NCBI RefSeq assembly: GCF_021018895.1
Contig: NC_079382.1
Span: 12,450,001-12,514,000 of the forward strand
Length of the DNA stretch: 64,000 nucleotides
Source of the DNA: Seriola aureovittata
Taxonomy: Eukaryota; Chordata; Actinopteri; Carangiformes; Carangidae
Direction of reading: 5' to 3'
Part shown: piece after piece, positions 63,274 to 64,000 of the stretch
Layout of the letters: each line of letters starts with the position of its first letter
Position numbering within the stretch: position 1 is the stretch's first letter
Position numbers and translations under genes: made by a program
Notes under the pieces: model-generated
What the model was told of the DNA's origin: nothing
The model's input: the letters and a program-made list of their open reading frames with translations, nothing else
Database searches by the model: none

Positions 63274-64000
63274 CTGGAAAACAGACACACACACACACTC
63301 AATATAGTTGCAAATCATTACTGGTTTTATTACATTATTTATTTCTGTTGAAATGAATCACACTATTTTTCTATTGAACTCTATTACTCCAAGACATGCA
63401 TTCAACTGTGTTCCTTCTGGATCACATGCAAAAATATCTGAGGGGTCACAGCTCACAATAAACCTTTAAATTAGACATCAGAAGTTATCTGGAAGAGTCA
63501 TTACAAGAATTGATAACAAGGTTATCTACAGAATTCATCTGTCGCTGGATTTTTGAGCAACTTCCCACATGTTGTAAAATGCAGTTTGACAATGCAACTC
63601 ACAGAGTCATTTCTCAAACACATTTGAAACTGAGTCACCGCAGATCACACATATATAGAAGACAGACATCGAAGAAGGACAACATGCTTAGGGAAAAGGT
63701 AAAATGTATGTTGATGTATTAGATTCCTTGATTTAGTTGGAGGCAGAGTGTATCAGAAGGAAGGAAGGTCATGTGTGGCCAGATAGGAGAGCTTTGCACA
63801 GTAATTTCTAGTTTATATATGTACACAATTTTGCTTCATCCAGACATTTGTCTTTACTGTACATTTCCACAACTAGTTTATATTAAAAAAAAAAAAAAGG
63901 TGCTTACTGTGAATATTGGATATACCTACACATTGACACTAGTGAAGCTGGTGTTTTTCTCATTTATTTATTTATTTATAACCTCAGTTATGAGAAAAGA
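63274..64000 (-). other. hebp2 intron 1 (partial) and window edge
   Basis: No SOUL first exon or initiating ATG with a matching phase-0 donor is visible here on the minus strand, so this is read as intron. An A-run occurs at about 63885-63898. Nothing else is recognised. Confidence 0.4.

Overview
The window is vertebrate nuclear DNA, almost certainly from a ray-finned (percomorph-like) fish. It has small coding exons separated by kilobase introns with GT/AG borders, very many long CA/TG microsatellites, and several copies of interspersed repeats that I associate with teleost genomes. The encoded proteins are close to, but clearly diverged from, their human relatives. There is no bacterial-type gene organisation, CRISPR array, rRNA or convincing tRNA.

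The main gene is nhsl1 (Nance-Horan syndrome-like 1) on the + strand. Seven shared coding exons (36,575-36,727; 40,513-40,640; 43,064-43,268; 45,400-45,531; 47,569-50,880; 52,029-52,146; 55,191-55,860) join with perfectly matching phases. Together with a first exon at 31,920-31,974 they give a 1,590-residue protein. Two further candidate first coding exons lie upstream, at 5,809-5,824 and 13,932-14,244. All three first exons end in the same phase (one base carried over), so each could splice to the shared second exon and give a protein with a different N-terminus. Whether the gene is the a or b teleost duplicate cannot be decided here. NHS-family proteins regulate the Scar/WAVE-Arp2/3 actin machinery at the leading edge and at cell junctions.

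On the right, on the - strand and tail-to-tail with nhsl1, lie the last three coding exons of a SOUL-family heme-binding protein gene, best matched to hebp2 (61,865-63,273). Its first exon must lie beyond the right edge. From memory, human HEBP2 and NHSL1 are also neighbours in convergent orientation, which supports both names.

Layout: 1-5.4 kb upstream or long-intron DNA with an old repeat copy; 5.4-5.8 kb candidate promoter/first exon; 5.8-13.6 kb non-coding with large CA/TG arrays; 13.6-14.2 kb candidate first exon; 14.2-31.4 kb non-coding; 31.4-32.0 kb best-supported first exon; 32-56 kb nhsl1 body; 55.9-57.9 kb 3' UTR and flank; 57.9-61.2 kb intergenic, with one isolated exon-like open segment at 60.1 kb; 61.2-63.3 kb hebp2; 63.3-64.0 kb upstream hebp2 intron. 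Non-coding parts hold microsatellites, two elements with recognisable terminal inverted repeats, and at least five decayed copies of one interspersed repeat family.
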